Source of the DNA: Gamsiella multidivaricata
Lineage: Eukaryota; Mortierellomycota; Mortierellomycetes; Mortierellales; Mortierellaceae
Assembly (NCBI RefSeq): GCF_025024155.1
Contig: NW_026251739.1
Location: forward strand, 124,001 to 188,000
DNA length: 64,000 bases
Direction of reading: 5' to 3'
Position numbers and translations under genes: made by a program. Shown one piece after another: positions 44,340 through 56,407 of the stretch. Below the pieces are notes generated by a model. That model did no database searches, was not told the origin of the DNA, and saw only the letters and a program-made list of their open reading frames with translations. Numbering within the stretch: position 1 is the stretch's first letter; the number at the start of each line of letters is the position of its first letter.

Positions 44340-47300
44340 ATGGGACATCACAACCGCATCCATTCCTCCGAACACATTGGCTCCTCCTCGCTGTCAGCTG
44401 TAGTCGGCGAGACGCACGACACTCACGAGGCATCCATGATGCAGGACCAACAGCCCATCGGCCACAAGGACGGCCCTGGATATGCGAGCTCAAACAACAG
44501 CACCGGCGCCACCAGCTACGGCACCTCCAACGGCAGCAGAGGGATCGCCGCCCTGACCATGCGCCATCAGCCTTCCCCTTCCTCGGACCACAAAGGTGTC
44601 AAAGACAGCAATATCCATCACTCAACCTATTCACGGACAACAAGACCAAAATCTGCGGATTACTCATACAAGTCCGGAGTCGAGTCGGCGTCCTGGCCTC
44701 CTCCTTCTACAGGTGCAACAGAGTCTCTACAGAACACACCAGAGTTTTTGAAGCTCAGTGGATCGACGACAGCGGGATCGCATGCAGGGCCACCGTCACC
44801 GACCAGAGGGGCTGAGGGAAGAGGAGGAGGACAGAATCACACCAAGGGACTGAGTCCTGCACAGAAGCGGAGGCGGGCGAATCTGATGAGGGTCAGGATC
44901 GAGCGTGGGTTGATGGTCGGGATGGCGATGTTGGCGGGATATCGGATGATGACGCTGGATTACAGCAGTAATGACAATCAGGAGGGGGGGCAGGACAGGT
45001 TTTACGGTAGTCAGGGCCAGATCGAGCAACAGCAGCAGCAGCAGCATTTGCGGCAGGAAACCGTACCAGGTCTGGCGCGGAGTGCGTGGGCATTAGGCGC
45101 AGGTAAGAAGGAGAAGGAGGGGGAGGAGGGGGGGAAGATCTGTTTCTTGATGTTTCAAAGATGCGGTGGCCTTGGAATGCGGAGGGTTATTTGATCCTCT
45201 TTAAGCTTTATGAACAATCTACTCACGGCACCCTTTTTTATTTTTCATTTTTATTTTATTTCTCATTTTTTATTTTTTTTGTGATCCAAAGGGTTCACTT
45301 TGCTGGCATTGGTCCATGCCCTGTTTTTGACCGCACACGACCGTCAACTCCAATTCCCACTCCACAACAAAAACCTGCCGCTGCAGCCCCTTCGCAAACG
45401 ATCCAGTCGATATCTGAACATGAATGGGCCCCAGGCGATTGCGACCGCTGCCGTGGTGGTGGCGGACAGTGATGACGAGAGCGAGGATGACGAGGCGCAT
45501 CAGCGGGATATGGCTGCAGAGATTCAACAGGAGAATCTGTTACAGAATCAGGAATCTACTCATGGTACAAATGGTTGTGGGCCGGTGGACTCTAGCAATA
45601 ATGGAGGGGGCTGGCAGAGTCTTTTCTGTCGATCGGCTGAGAGCGCTGTGCCGCAATGGAGGGTCTGGGGATCGGAGGCCCATTGGTATCGGTAAGCGGT
45701 GTGCTCGTTTTCGTATGAGCTGCGCTGGTCACAGTTCCGAACATGACATTAACGGAGACGTTTTTTTTTTGTTTTTTTTTTTAATAGAAAGGGAGCGGAC
45801 AATGGATCAATCTTCGCCACGATTTTGGTCCCCGTTGTGTTGGCGGCCAAGTTTGTACAGACGGTGAACGACGAAAAGTTCTTGTCCACAGGCGCACACG
45901 GGATCCGCACGGCCGAGGCGGTGCTGTCGAACATGGCATTCTCGCTCATTTTCGGGACATCAATTCTCTTGCACATGCTGCTCTTGAAGGTGTTTGACCA
46001 GATAGGGGCCGGATCAAACCGTCTTCATTACCCATTTCAGCAACAACACCCACGTAAGGACCTTATGGGCGCTGGAAGGAGTACCGTTCTGGAGAACGCC
46101 TTCATGCCACCCATCATGACGACCCCTTCTGCGCCATGGACCTCAATGTCGATGAACAACCTGAGCACGATGACGAATAACAGTTTATACCCAAAGAATA
46201 CCTATCCCTCGCATCGCCAACATCAGGCCATCTCCTCTCCCTCCTCACCGGCTTCACCCTGGCTCTCTGCTGCGTCATCCGCGCCTTCGTCAGTGACACA
46301 GACCGTGGAACAGCCACGGGAGATCCAGGACACGTTCATGTTTTCGACCGACCAACTTCACCACCCGAGTCTACTCATGGGATCCTCAGAGACGGATAAG
46401 TCGAGTGATCGGGAAGAGATCTGGATCATTGCTTTCGGATTCAATGGCGTATATACCTGCCTTGTCACGCTCCTCGCACGGTTTAAATGGATTCCTGGAC
46501 TGGAAAATACGGGGGCCGGGATGGTGATGCTGAACCAGAACCTCTTTCAGATTTTGATGTTTGGATTCGCGTACTTTTATCGCCGGTCGTTCACGTTCGG
46601 GGAGCTGGTGATCCTTGCCCAGGCTGTTACGTTGATGATCCATGAGACGCTACTGATGACCTTTGTGACCCCATCACCGCCCGTCGGCGCTGTGCTGGAG
46701 CACCCGCAGTTCATGTTCCTGTTGACGCTGGTGATGGGCATGTTGCTTGTGGGTGTGTTGCTGACGCCTGTACTGATGTATTGTCGACGACTGGCCCAGA
46801 TGCCAACCAAGGGTGCTAGCGCTACAGCCCTGCAGAAGCGCGAGCTCAAGAAGAAGATCTCGGCCGGCGTAATCTACACGGGACTGGTGGCGATTGTGCT
46901 GGGGGTGATCATGCCGAGATGTGAGCGTGCGTTGGGTCAGAACCCGTTCTTGTGGTTGATTGAGTTTATGCTGATGACAAAGATCTTTACGACAGCGCCG
47001 CAGGAGCTGGAACAGCCGGGTCAGTCGCCGGTTTCGTCAACGTCGTCGTTGTTGGCACCGAATGTGTCGGATGCAAAGTTTGGACTGGAGACGCTGATGG
47101 GAGCGAGGATCGGGTGGAGTCGGTTGGGGCTATGTCTGTACTGGATCCTGGCGGTGGGATGCTCGATCGCGTTCTTTTACTGGATGAACGCGTCGATCCG
47201 GAGGCGGTCGATTATGGGGTCATTGAATAACCGGAGAAAGTACTATCATGCCCTGGCAGTCCTGATGTTCATTCCCGGGTACCTCGCCGATGTAAGTGTG

Positions 47301-48065
47301 CTTGTGTTTTTTTTTCTCTTTCTGCAATGATGATGATATTTTATGAAAGATCGTCGTGGGGTGTGAGCTGATCGTCTAATACCTGTCCTATATTTACTAT
47401 ACTTAAATGCTATGTAGGAGCCTTTCATGCATATTGCGTTCTCTGTTGGTCTTGCAACCCTGATCTTCTTGGAGTACATCCGGTACTTTGCGATCGTACC
47501 GTTCGGCAAGGAGATCCACCTGTTCCTCGTCGGGTTCTTGGATGCGCGCGACGGTGGACCGATTATTCTCAGCCACCTGTACTTGCTTATGGGATGCGCG
47601 ACCCCCGTCTGGTTGGCGGAACAGCATATCCTGGCAGGCCTTTCTGGAATCTTTGCGCTGGGTGTCGGAGATGCGATGGCGTCGATTGTTGGAAAGCGGT
47701 TCGGGAAACATCGGTGGCCCGGGACGATCAAGACGGTCGAGGGGACGGTTGCGTTTGTGGTGAGTGTGATGATGGCAGCGGGGGCTGTGTTTGTGGGGAT
47801 GTGGGTCATGAGCTTTGTGTTTGGTGACACCTCGATGTCCTCGGCTGTGTTGGGCTCCAAGACCGGGTCTGGTAGGACGGTGCCGCCGGCGTCGCTGTTG
47901 TCGTTCTCGACGTGGAATGATTGGTCGGCGGTGAGGTGGACGGTTTGGGGGGTGGTCCGGTATGGGATGGCTGTGTCTGCGGCGGCGATGTTGGAGGCTG
48001 TGTCGGAACAGAACGACAACCTGGTAATCCCGGTGATTATGCTGGCGATGGTTTGGTTGATTTAA
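44340..48065 (+). CDS. Dolichol kinase (Sec59/DOLK)
   Basis: ER multi-pass enzyme that phosphorylates dolichol with CTP to give dolichyl phosphate, the lipid carrier for N-glycosylation, O-mannosylation and GPI synthesis. Four exons (44340-45102, 45292-45691, 45788-47291, 47418-48065) give 1104 residues (1175 if an upstream in-frame ATG at 44127 is used), about twice the yeast length. The extra length is a Ser/Gly/His-rich disordered N-terminus (about residues 1-190) and acidic loops. The C-terminal half has about ten hydrophobic segments. The family-defining CTP-binding stretch GVGDAMASIVGKRFGKHRWP then GTIKTVEGT lies near residues 971-1000. The 44340 start sits in a CCCATGG context. Confidence 0.92.
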
Positions 48066-48478
48066 CAGCGAGAGTGAGAATGAGAACGAGAATGAGAAGG
48101 GAGGAGTGGAAACGGATGCTGTTTTTGCGTATGAAAAAACAATATACAAACAGAGACTTGGCCCAGCGTCTTTGTTCTTTCTTCTCTTCCCTTCTCTTCT
48201 CTTCTCCTCTTGCTGGGCTGTTTATTGTATGATACGAACTATTTTCTGGCACGAATAAACGGTGTACTATTAGAAAGGATGTATTTTTGAGTATGTTGAC
48301 GCGATGGATGCAAATGGACGCGACAAACGCTTTGACGCGTAGCGAGAAATAATGTAACACAAACTGGTTTTCTAGATTCCAACGTTTTTTGGAAGTCAGT
48401 AATTCGCTTTTAGTTTATCTTTTTTTTTTATTTTTATTTTTTTTAATTAATTTAATTTTTTTTTATATCCGGGCGAGA
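48066..48478. other. Convergent 3' spacer
   Basis: The 3' UTRs of dolichol kinase (+) and the bZIP gene (-). A GAGAAYGA-type repeat lies just after the dolichol kinase stop (48069-48100), and a T-rich block at 48418-48465. No gene was seen. Confidence 0.5.
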
Positions 48479-49373
48479 CTACGGCGCTTTCCTTCTTCTC
48501 GGTATCGCCTTTGCAGGACCCTCGGCACCAGCACCTCCGAGCTGCCTACTCATCAACACCGCCGGCGATATCGTCTCCCCACCACCACCACTATTGCCAT
48601 TACTAGCCACTCCTACCAAGCCCCCGGCCCCAAACGCCAGACCCGGAACGAGGGATGATTTACCCTCGAGCAAAACCCTGGACGCATCCTTATCGACGAT
48701 CAACCCCCTCAACCACTTGATTTCCATCTCCAGTTCCTTGACCCTGACCTCGAGAAGCTCGGATTTGGCGGTCATTTCTTTAGCGGTCTTCTCGAGGATC
48801 TGTTCACGGAGTCGTTTCTTTTGACGGAACCGCGCAGAGGCTGCGGTGTTGCGGCGACGCTTGTCTTCTTCTGCAGCGAGCTTGGAAAAGTACTCGGGCT
48901 CGTCCTGCGTGGGCGAGAGGAGGCTGTTGCTGCGGCTTCGGCTTTGGGAGGAGGAGGATGAGGAGGCGGCGGCGGGGTCTTGGTCGTCGGTTTCGACACT
49001 GCCGTCCCTGGCGGCGACAGCGGCAGCGGCAGCGGCGGCGGTGGTGGTGGTGGTGATGATGGAATGAGGGGAGGGGTCGTCTGTGTCCATGGCGGTACAG
49101 CTGTTGTTGGTGGGCGAGGTCGAGTCTTCTTGGCCTTGTTGTTGTTGTTGCTGTTGTTGTTGGAGGAGGAGTTTACGTTCTTCGGCGAGTTCGGATTGGT
49201 ACTCTTCAAGTTCGTTCTCGAGCTGTTGGAGTTTTTCTTCATGTGAGACCAGTAGACGTGACCGAGCCGAGGCCGTGATCCTGTTGGTGTTACTCCCATT
49301 CCCACTCCCACTGCTGCTGCTGTTGGGTTCGAGTTGCTGATGAGGACGTGAGTGTGGGTGCGGATGCGCGTGG

Positions 49374-49422
<49 letters not shown>

Positions 49423-49720
49423 GGTGGTGGTGGTGTGGATGGATCTGGAGGTGGTGAAAGTCGTGTATGACAGTTGGAGAGGGGAGTGGGGATGCGGTGC
49501 TAGGAGTAGTATTGTTATTACTGCCGTTATTGCTGTTGTACGGGTGGAATGGCTGCTGCTGCTGCTGGTGTTGAAGCAGATGGTGCGGTGTACTTGAACC
49601 TGGGCCGTGCTGCTGAGTGTATGCAGGGCGGGGGTGGTGCACGCGAGGATCGTATTGTAATTGCTGTGGTTGATGTTGGGAGATCAAGGTTGTATCGTTG
49701 CTATTGCTATTGCTATTGCT

Positions 49721-49751
<31 letters not shown>

Positions 49752-50635
49752 GATGGGATAGGGTTGCGCTGACGCGATCGTTCCACGAGCGAGAGCGATG
49801 TCCGTGGATCTAAATTTTTTTTTTTTACGAAAATAGAATAGGTGTAGAGTTGAGTTGTCCAAAGTCTCGGTACCCATTCAAATTCACGGGAGAGTGGAAG
49901 ACAGACAGGGAAGCCTCGCGTGTTGTGTGCATGTAGATCTTCTTAACAAACACGGCAACCATGTCGCAAGATAAAGATTGTGTCGTGGTGTGGGGAGAAG
50001 GGCGGATCTACAATACCTTCAGAGCTTGCATCAAGATAGCCGTGGATGGCGTCAAATTGCTGCAAGTGTCGTTGCACATCTGCAGGGTGGTACTGAGGCG
50101 CGTGAGATGGCTGGTGCTGCTGCTGTTGATGATGCAGGTGGTGCTGTTGGTGTTGTTGGTGTAGTTGTTGTGGCAGAGGCTGTTGCTGCAGCACTGCGTA
50201 TGCGTGCGGCGGTTGCGGATGATGCGACCGCTGTTGCTGCTGCTGTTGTTGTTGTAGCTGTTGATTCTGAACAAACTGTTGTTGCTGATACTGAAGCCCC
50301 TGCTGCTGCTGTTGTGCCCGCTGCTGTGCCTGATACTGCTGCTGCTGCCTCTGAGCGATCTTAAGGGCTATCTCGTCCTCGAGATCCTTTTCCGTGGGGT
50401 TATCGAACGTGAATTGTGCACTCGCCCACAGCATTAGATCATCGTCCGGCAAGTTCTGAGGATCATCTTCGTCTTCTTCCGTCGTCGTGATCGGTACTCC
50501 TGGTCCCGATCCTGCCCCTGTCCCTGCTCCTGCTCCTGCTCCAGCTCCTGGTTCAGCTCCGGGTGTGTCCTTGGATGACGGCTGTTGGCTGAACGTGTCG
50601 ATCACGGCCGAATATGGGTTTGGATAGTTTGCCAT
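48479..50635 (-). CDS. bZIP transcription factor with Q/N/H homopeptides
   Basis: Two exons (50017-50635 and 48479-49809), phase 1, sum to 1950 nt, giving 649 residues. The DNA-binding domain is at about 522-577: basic region KRRRNTAASARFRQKKRLRE followed by leucine-zipper heptads. The NTAASARFR sequence is typical of the cys-3/Met4/Gcn4-like fungal bZIPs, so a role in sulphur or amino-acid metabolism is possible but not proven. The rest is low complexity: Gln-rich tracts in exon 1 and, in exon 2, Asn, His, Gln and Ala runs encoded by GTT/GTG/CTG-type trinucleotide repeats. Exon 1 also carries an acidic patch (TTEEDEDDPQNLPDDDLML), a possible activation region. The repeat tracts are prone to length variation. 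The start is the first ATG of a clean frame. Confidence 0.9.
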
Positions 50636-52396
50636 TCACGGTTTATAGAGAGAGAAAAAAAAAAAAAAAAAAAAAAAGGCAAGAGTGGTAAAGAAAACAG
50701 CGTGTGGAGGACACTGTCAAATAAAGTCGAGGATAAAAAAACAAAAGCAGCTAGTTGTTGCCTGGATGCCCTCTGCTCTTTTTTCCTGCTAAAAACCGAC
50801 AACACTTTGCTTCTCGAATGGATGATATCACGAGAAGATGAAGAAACGACGTGAAAGAACAGGTTTGTATTTGAAGGATGGATGCCTTTATACAAGGGGG
50901 GGGGGGGAAATTAATGACAACAAAGAAGAAATATATGGCGACGCTGAGGACTTGAATGATGTTATCTGTTCAGTCCCTGAATCTAATTCTCAGCAGTGCC
51001 GTCCGGTCAAAGTATGGGTGTAACGATCGTGGTTTCAATAGCAGAGAAGCCCAGCTGCTGTGATTACGGCCTTAATGATAACAGTGGGTAATAGAAGAGT
51101 GTACGAGCGAAAAAAGAAAAAGCAAGTGAAGAATGCCAGTGAAAATGCCAGAAAAATAAAATAAAGAACAGAGAGTGCAAATGAGAGTGAACGGCAAGAG
51201 GAATGACGGCGGTTTTATGGACGGCGTGAAGCAACGGATCAGATCGTTGCGGTGCTTTGGTTGTCGTGGATGCTAAAAGTGAGGATACGTTGAACAAGGT
51301 GATGAAAACGGAATGAAGGGTGTAACCATTGGCCACAAAGTGTAATGGAAGGCGAAAGAGAGCGTCCATCCCACGATAGACAAAGAGAATGCACAAAATA
51401 ATCGCACGATGACACGATATTAGAGGGATCTTGTCAATCTTTCTTTGCAGGAAGGAAATGCCACGCATGGCGAGCTACTAGAGAAGGCGAAGAGGCACGA
51501 AGAAAACGAGCTGGACGGGGTGTATATCCGCTATGGGTAAATGGTAACTCACACTTGTAAGAACAAAATAAAATAAAGTCTTCCGTGCTCTGCTCTATTG
51601 ACCAATGGAACTCTGTTTAACACAGATACGGAATGACAATCGACCATTGGCTCGGTGTTTCTCTCTCCCAACTCGCCTTCGTCGACTCCTCTTCTCATGG
51701 AGCAATTGCGCAGGCCCTAGACTACAGCAGTGTCCTTCATGCAGGTCTGGTTACTCCTGTGCAGCACATGGGAGCGTCAAAACACAGTTTGAACTCATCT
51801 TGCAGGTCTTTTTTTCCTCTCAGGCTACCGGCGATAAATGCACAAATGCACATCCATATCCTCAATCGTAAACACTTGAGCCGCGATTAACATACAAGTA
51901 AAAAAAAAAACGCTGTTCTTCCTCATTCCAAATTTGTTCTCCGCGTGCATTTCAGGTTTTCTTCCTCGATCAAAAAAAAAAGTTCGGGCAACTCTGATCC
52001 CATCGCTCCCTCTTCTTTCGTCTTCTGCCATCGGGGCCATAGAAGGTGGGACTAAATGCATGCTTTTTTGCCGTCATTGGATCCGATCGTATGTCAAGGT
52101 TGCAGGGACACCTGCAACGCATAGCACTTGGTATCGATCAAAATCGCAGCCGTCGGTATGGTAGGTTAAACATGAAGGTAAAGAGGAAAGACGTGATGGG
52201 CGACCTTATTTCCTTGATCGCGCTTCATCGGACGAAATCCTGATGACAATAATATTAGTTCAGGCCTTTTGTTCTAACCCCAAAGAACAAAAAATCCGTC
52301 AAACTGTGTTTGGACCACCTTTTTGTTATAATATTTCCTTTAACATGTGCGTGATACTATTTTGTCGTCGCTCTCCCTTAGATCGGTAGTACTACG
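50636..52396. other. Upstream region of the bZIP gene, no supported gene
   Basis: It starts with a tract of about 22 A (50651-50675) in the bZIP leader and a G tract at about 50896-50906. The frames at 50602-50895, 51064-51468 and 51605-51890 lack protein features. Confidence 0.45.
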
Positions 52397-52576
52397 ATGA
52401 CCCTGCCCGTGACACTCGAGATAGTCGGCGTGCATGAAGGCGATGGTATTCGTCATCGATATAAAAGGGTTGACACGATCTGCTCCACTTGCGAGACGAG
52501 GCCATACAAAGCGGATCTGTTCTCAGGAACAGTAACTATCCTGTTGAATAGAGCTCTATTCAATCGATCACTTTGA
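52397..52576 (+). CDS. Small ORF with a CxxC motif, hypothetical
   Basis: A 59-codon frame starting MTLPVTLEIVGVHEGDG and containing TICSTCETRPYKADLFS. Codon use and the CSTC motif make it look more like coding sequence than chance. About 60 bases on, another plus frame (52607-52822) also has Cys pairs (ASCRSCNGYTEKTR). The two could be exons of one small zinc-binding protein, remnants of a larger gene, or coincidence. No splice junction joining them was found. Weak call. Confidence 0.2.
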   Translation: MTLPVTLEIVGVHEGDGIRHRYKRVDTICSTCETRPYKADLFSGTVTILLNRALFNRSL

Positions 52577-53061
52577 ACTTCAAAGTATCAACAGACACTT
52601 TATTGAATGTGCAATAGATTGCATCGAGACTTTCGGGGTCCTCGATTGCACATACAAGTGTTCTCCAATTGCAATGGGCATTCTTCCCGCCCCTTCGGGC
52701 AAAGAGATCAGAAGGGAGCGTCATGCCGTTCATGCAACGGTTACACCGAAAAAACACGGATGAAAACACTAAACAAAATGCGCAAACTTTGTCCAGAATG
52801 GCGTGCTACATTGGCGTGCTGACGACGAGCAGGATCGTTCTCTGCGCCTTCCTCATTTGGACATATCCTGCACAGATTTAAAAGCTTATTCGAAGGCCTC
52901 AAAAACAAACGGTGCGCGATCTGGAGCACGGTTACGTGCGATAAACACTTGCAGTTTCGCGTGGCAAGCGTGTTCGCGGGTCCCAAAACCGTTCTTTTAT
53001 CATGACGAAAGGCTCCTATGATAACATGCAATCAATTTATTTTATTTTTCTTCCTTCTCCA
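52577..53061. other. 3' flank of NOB1
   Basis: It contains the Cys-containing frame mentioned in the previous entry and the NOB1 3' UTR. Nothing else was identified. Confidence 0.4.
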
Positions 53062-54675
53062 CTATCTTCTCCTCCTCAAGGTCTGGTTCTTTTTAACCGC
53101 GTTAGGGTTCCTTTTTCCATATCCAATCACTGGTGCGCCAAAGGGATTCCTGACATCGATCTGGCCTTCGAGCAGACGGGGAACGTAGTCTGGGTCAAAA
53201 GCATCAATCTTCTTTTGCCGCCTCTGGAACTTCATCGACAGCTCATACTCGCGTTGATCCTCCCTTAAAATCAGATCGTTGTTCTTGCGACCGCCCTTGG
53301 GTGCGGGGATCGAGTACTTTGTGCCGCGGAGGTTGTAGACCATATTCTTCTTCAGATAGTACTTCACGTTGCCGTTCTGATCTGTGCTGGTTGATGTGCG
53401 CATCAGGGTAGAGTTTCCACAGCTCGGGCAGAACTTTTTCTCCATATCGGATGTGACCCTATTGTATGAAGATATCGTTATATGTTAGCAATCGCCCCTT
53501 TTATGAGCAGAGACCCCTGTCCAGAGATTTATATCGCTTACTTAGTGCAGGCATGGCAGCGGAGAACCCAGCTCTTGACTTTGCTGATCCGGAGTCCATC
53601 GATCGACAACAGGTTGAGCCCCATCTGTAAAAGCACGTTCTGCATGGCATAATCCCCTGTCGTACAGGCAACTTGCATGAACTGTGGCTGGCGGACCTTC
53701 TTCTTGGACTTCAATGTACCATGGCGCTTGAACTTTTTGACGTTCTCCGGCGTGATCCACTCGCCATCATCATCGTCGTCCTCGTTTCCCTGGCCTTCTA
53801 CCTTTTCTTCGCCCTCATTGACCTCGGCATTTGCAGTGGAGTCCTCTGATGCCTCTACTGATTCAGATGCGGTTACTGTGGTTGAAGATTTGGCTTGCTG
53901 CTCCTCTACTGCAGTTTCGGCTGTTGACATATTATCGAGCTTATCTGTAATGTCCTGCACCTGCACCTCGTCCTCATCTTCATCATCTGATTCCTCCACC
54001 AAAACAGTGTTGCCTTGCTCATTAGTCTCTTGCTGTTCCTGGCCCTCCTTGGTCTGCTCAGTCGACTCGTCCTCCTCAAAATCCCCAGTGATCTCTTTGG
54101 CAGAGTGCTTGGTACGCTTTGGTGGTGCAGGCTTCTTGTTCCCGGCTTGAACATTGGGTCGATGGGGCTCCGTTCGAATACGCTTCATACCGCAGTTTTC
54201 GAGTTCAAGCTGGTAGGTCAAGGCCAAAACACGCAGATCGGTCGCAGACAAGACAGCATAATCACCGGTCTTTCTCGAGAATGCAGCGACTAGGTTTCGA
54301 TTGAGGTTATTAGATTATAATTGGGTGAGCTCACTGGGTCCAGGTACAGATGTCGATGATTATAATACAGGTAGCCGCTTCTGCTTTACCTGCACGAACA
54401 GAGGCCTCGGTTGGGTTGATGACCTGGATATCAAAGGGAAGCATGGCTAGGTCGTTACGAGCCTGTCTGTCTCTGATTTCGTTGAGAACCTCCGGAATGG
54501 TGTAGAACTTGTCCGCCAGAGCTCTCAACTTCATAGCACCTCCTCGCAAGAAGGGGGATGTATCCAGAACCAGATGCACGGCCTTGTCATTGATATCGTC
54601 CGCGGTTAAAAAAGGATTACTATCCGTGGAGGGCGCGACTGCAGCGGGCCCTTGATTCTGCTCGGTTGCTGCCAT
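53062..54675 (-). CDS. NOB1, 20S pre-rRNA D-site endonuclease
   Basis: PIN-domain nuclease that makes the final cut producing the 18S rRNA 3' end in cytoplasmic pre-40S particles. Three exons (54390-54675, 53542-54289, 53062-53458) sum to 1431 nt, giving 476 residues, matching yeast Nob1 in size. The PIN domain starts HLVLDTSPFLRGG (metal-binding Asp) and continues through FYTIPEVLNEIRD and KTGDYAVLSATDLRVLALTY. An acidic linker (about 150-260) precedes EWITPENVKKFKR. The zinc ribbon has CHAC in exon 2 and CPSCGNSTLMR in exon 3. The C-terminal block KYSIPAPKGGRKNNDLILRE is typical of the family. It is divergent from RAD1, whose ATG is 277 bases away. Confidence 0.96.
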
Positions 54676-54952
54676 GGCTGCTGTGTATTTTGCGAAAGGA
54701 GGTAGTTTGGGTTGGCGAAAAAAGAGGAAACGAATGAACGCAGCTGGGAGCAGAGGGTGGACCACTGGGCAACCATTGCTGTTTACTTGGAAAAAAAAAT
54801 GCCTTAACTATTCAAGCCACAGGGCAAACACAGTCCCTCTTTTGCCACCATTTTTGAGAGACGCGTATTTTAGGTTTGTAGTAAGCGACCTACTTTTCTT
54901 TCCTCCAACTCCATTGTCCCTGCACTCTCACCACGCACTCCACAGCATTCAA
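54676..54952. promoter_or_regulatory. Divergent promoter between NOB1 and RAD1
   Basis: Only 277 bases separate the two start codons, so both promoters and leaders must share this segment. No canonical TATA box is visible. An A tract lies at 54790-54798. Confidence 0.6.
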
Positions 54953-56311
54953 ATGTCATCTGAAAACCAGTGGTGAGTGCTTCAACATTAGCCGCTAAGT
55001 TCATGCATCCACCTTTACTTTCATCCTTTCCTCTATCTTGCTGATCGCCTTCTTTTCTCGTTTCCGAAAGCCGTTTCACTGCACGACTGCGAAACGTGCG
55101 ACACCTCGCTGCCGTTATAAAATCCATCCACTTCAAAGACGTAAGGACCTTCGCCATATGCCTCAATTCATTCCGGGCATTACTGTGGCCTTCATGGCTC
55201 CAGGGACTCACGCAGGACTTGCCCTCGACATTCTAGATAGCGACATGCAGGATCTCGCCTGATGGCCTGACCTTCATATTGGAAGAGTCGCGCTGTCTCT
55301 TTGGGCGATGCCTCATACAGAAACAAATCTTTGAAGACTTTAATTTCATGCCCCCGATGACAGACGGTGCACCCTTAAATTCAGAGTCGCAGCAGGAACC
55401 GCGCTTCGTCTCCCAGTCTGGATCCCAGCATGGTTCGAATCAATATTACAGCCAAAGGATGCCTCCCGGATACAGCCCTGACGGAACAGCCAATTTTGGG
55501 ATCAATCTGGCAACCCTACTGAGTTGTCTCAACATGTTCGGAACAGCCGGGTCGTCGAGCATATATACCGGAGATGGCACTGGGGGAGCAATAGGAGGGA
55601 GTCTCAATTCCGGTCCAGTAACAGCCATCAAATTAAGCTACAATGGAACTGGGACCACATTCAATCTCACGTAAGTGGCAAACTGATCAACAGAGAGAGA
55701 AACATGATAGACTCTTGGTGCTCTGCTAATATTTATCTATTGTTCCTGGCTACTCTTAGACTGGAAGACGACGGGGTCGTGACAACTTGTGGGATCCCAA
55801 CCTTTGATCCAGAGCCGCCGGTCGACTTTGAGTTCAACGAGGAAAACCACTCAAAAATTATCATGAAGGTAATGGCAGCCTTTCAGCCCATGATGCTACT
55901 TTTGCGGTAACCTTCAGGAACTGTTGGCTGACATGTTCCTTTTTCTAGGCCCAATGGTTAGAAGAAGGGTTGAGGGACCTGGATGCCACAAGTGATCGCG
56001 TCGTAATCCGGCTTTCACCAGATATCCCACATCTGCGAATCTCAAGTCTGGGGACAATCGAGAACCTGGATGTCAACTACTCGCAGGGCGATGTCATTGA
56101 GACATTTGTCTATCAGTACAATCGGCCAATCGAGATTAGCTATAATTTCTCGCACGTTCTGAATGTCCTTCGTGTGTGCCCCATGGCCACTAAGGCCAAC
56201 ATGGCAATCGACTCCAAGGACTTTATGAGAATCCAGTTTCTCTTGCCAGTTGTAGAGCACAAATACCTTTTCGCAGAATACTCTTTTTCGCCTCTTGAGG
56301 CATTGGATTGA
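54953..56311 (+). CDS. RAD1 checkpoint clamp subunit (9-1-1 complex)
   Basis: PCNA-like subunit of the Rad9-Rad1-Hus1 ring that loads at damaged DNA and activates checkpoint kinases. Five exons (54953-54972, 55071-55140, 55237-55670, 55760-55868, 55949-56311) sum to 996 nt, giving 331 residues, close to fission yeast Rad1 (323). The first exon is only 20 bases. The spliced N-terminus reads CRFTARLRNVRHLAAVIKSI then HFKD, aligning with the family's start; then TFILEESRC, QIFEDFNF, FGINLATLLSCLNMFG and LEDDGVVTTCGI, the canonical clamp-fold landmarks. The name follows S. pombe/human usage; it is not the budding-yeast XPF homologue RAD1. The stop codon is 97 bases from the next ATG. Confidence 0.93.
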
Positions 56312-56407
56312 CCTCAATAAAGAACATTCATCACGTGTAGCCAACTGTTACAAGGTATAAAACCACAGCTGAAAGGAGGGCAACTCTATAGCTTACAACT
56401 TCTCAAT

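Noticed and set aside
54953..56311. RAD1 as the XPF-family nuclease
   Set aside because: The protein is 331 residues with clamp-fold landmarks and no helicase-like or ERCC4 nuclease motif; it is the 9-1-1 subunit.
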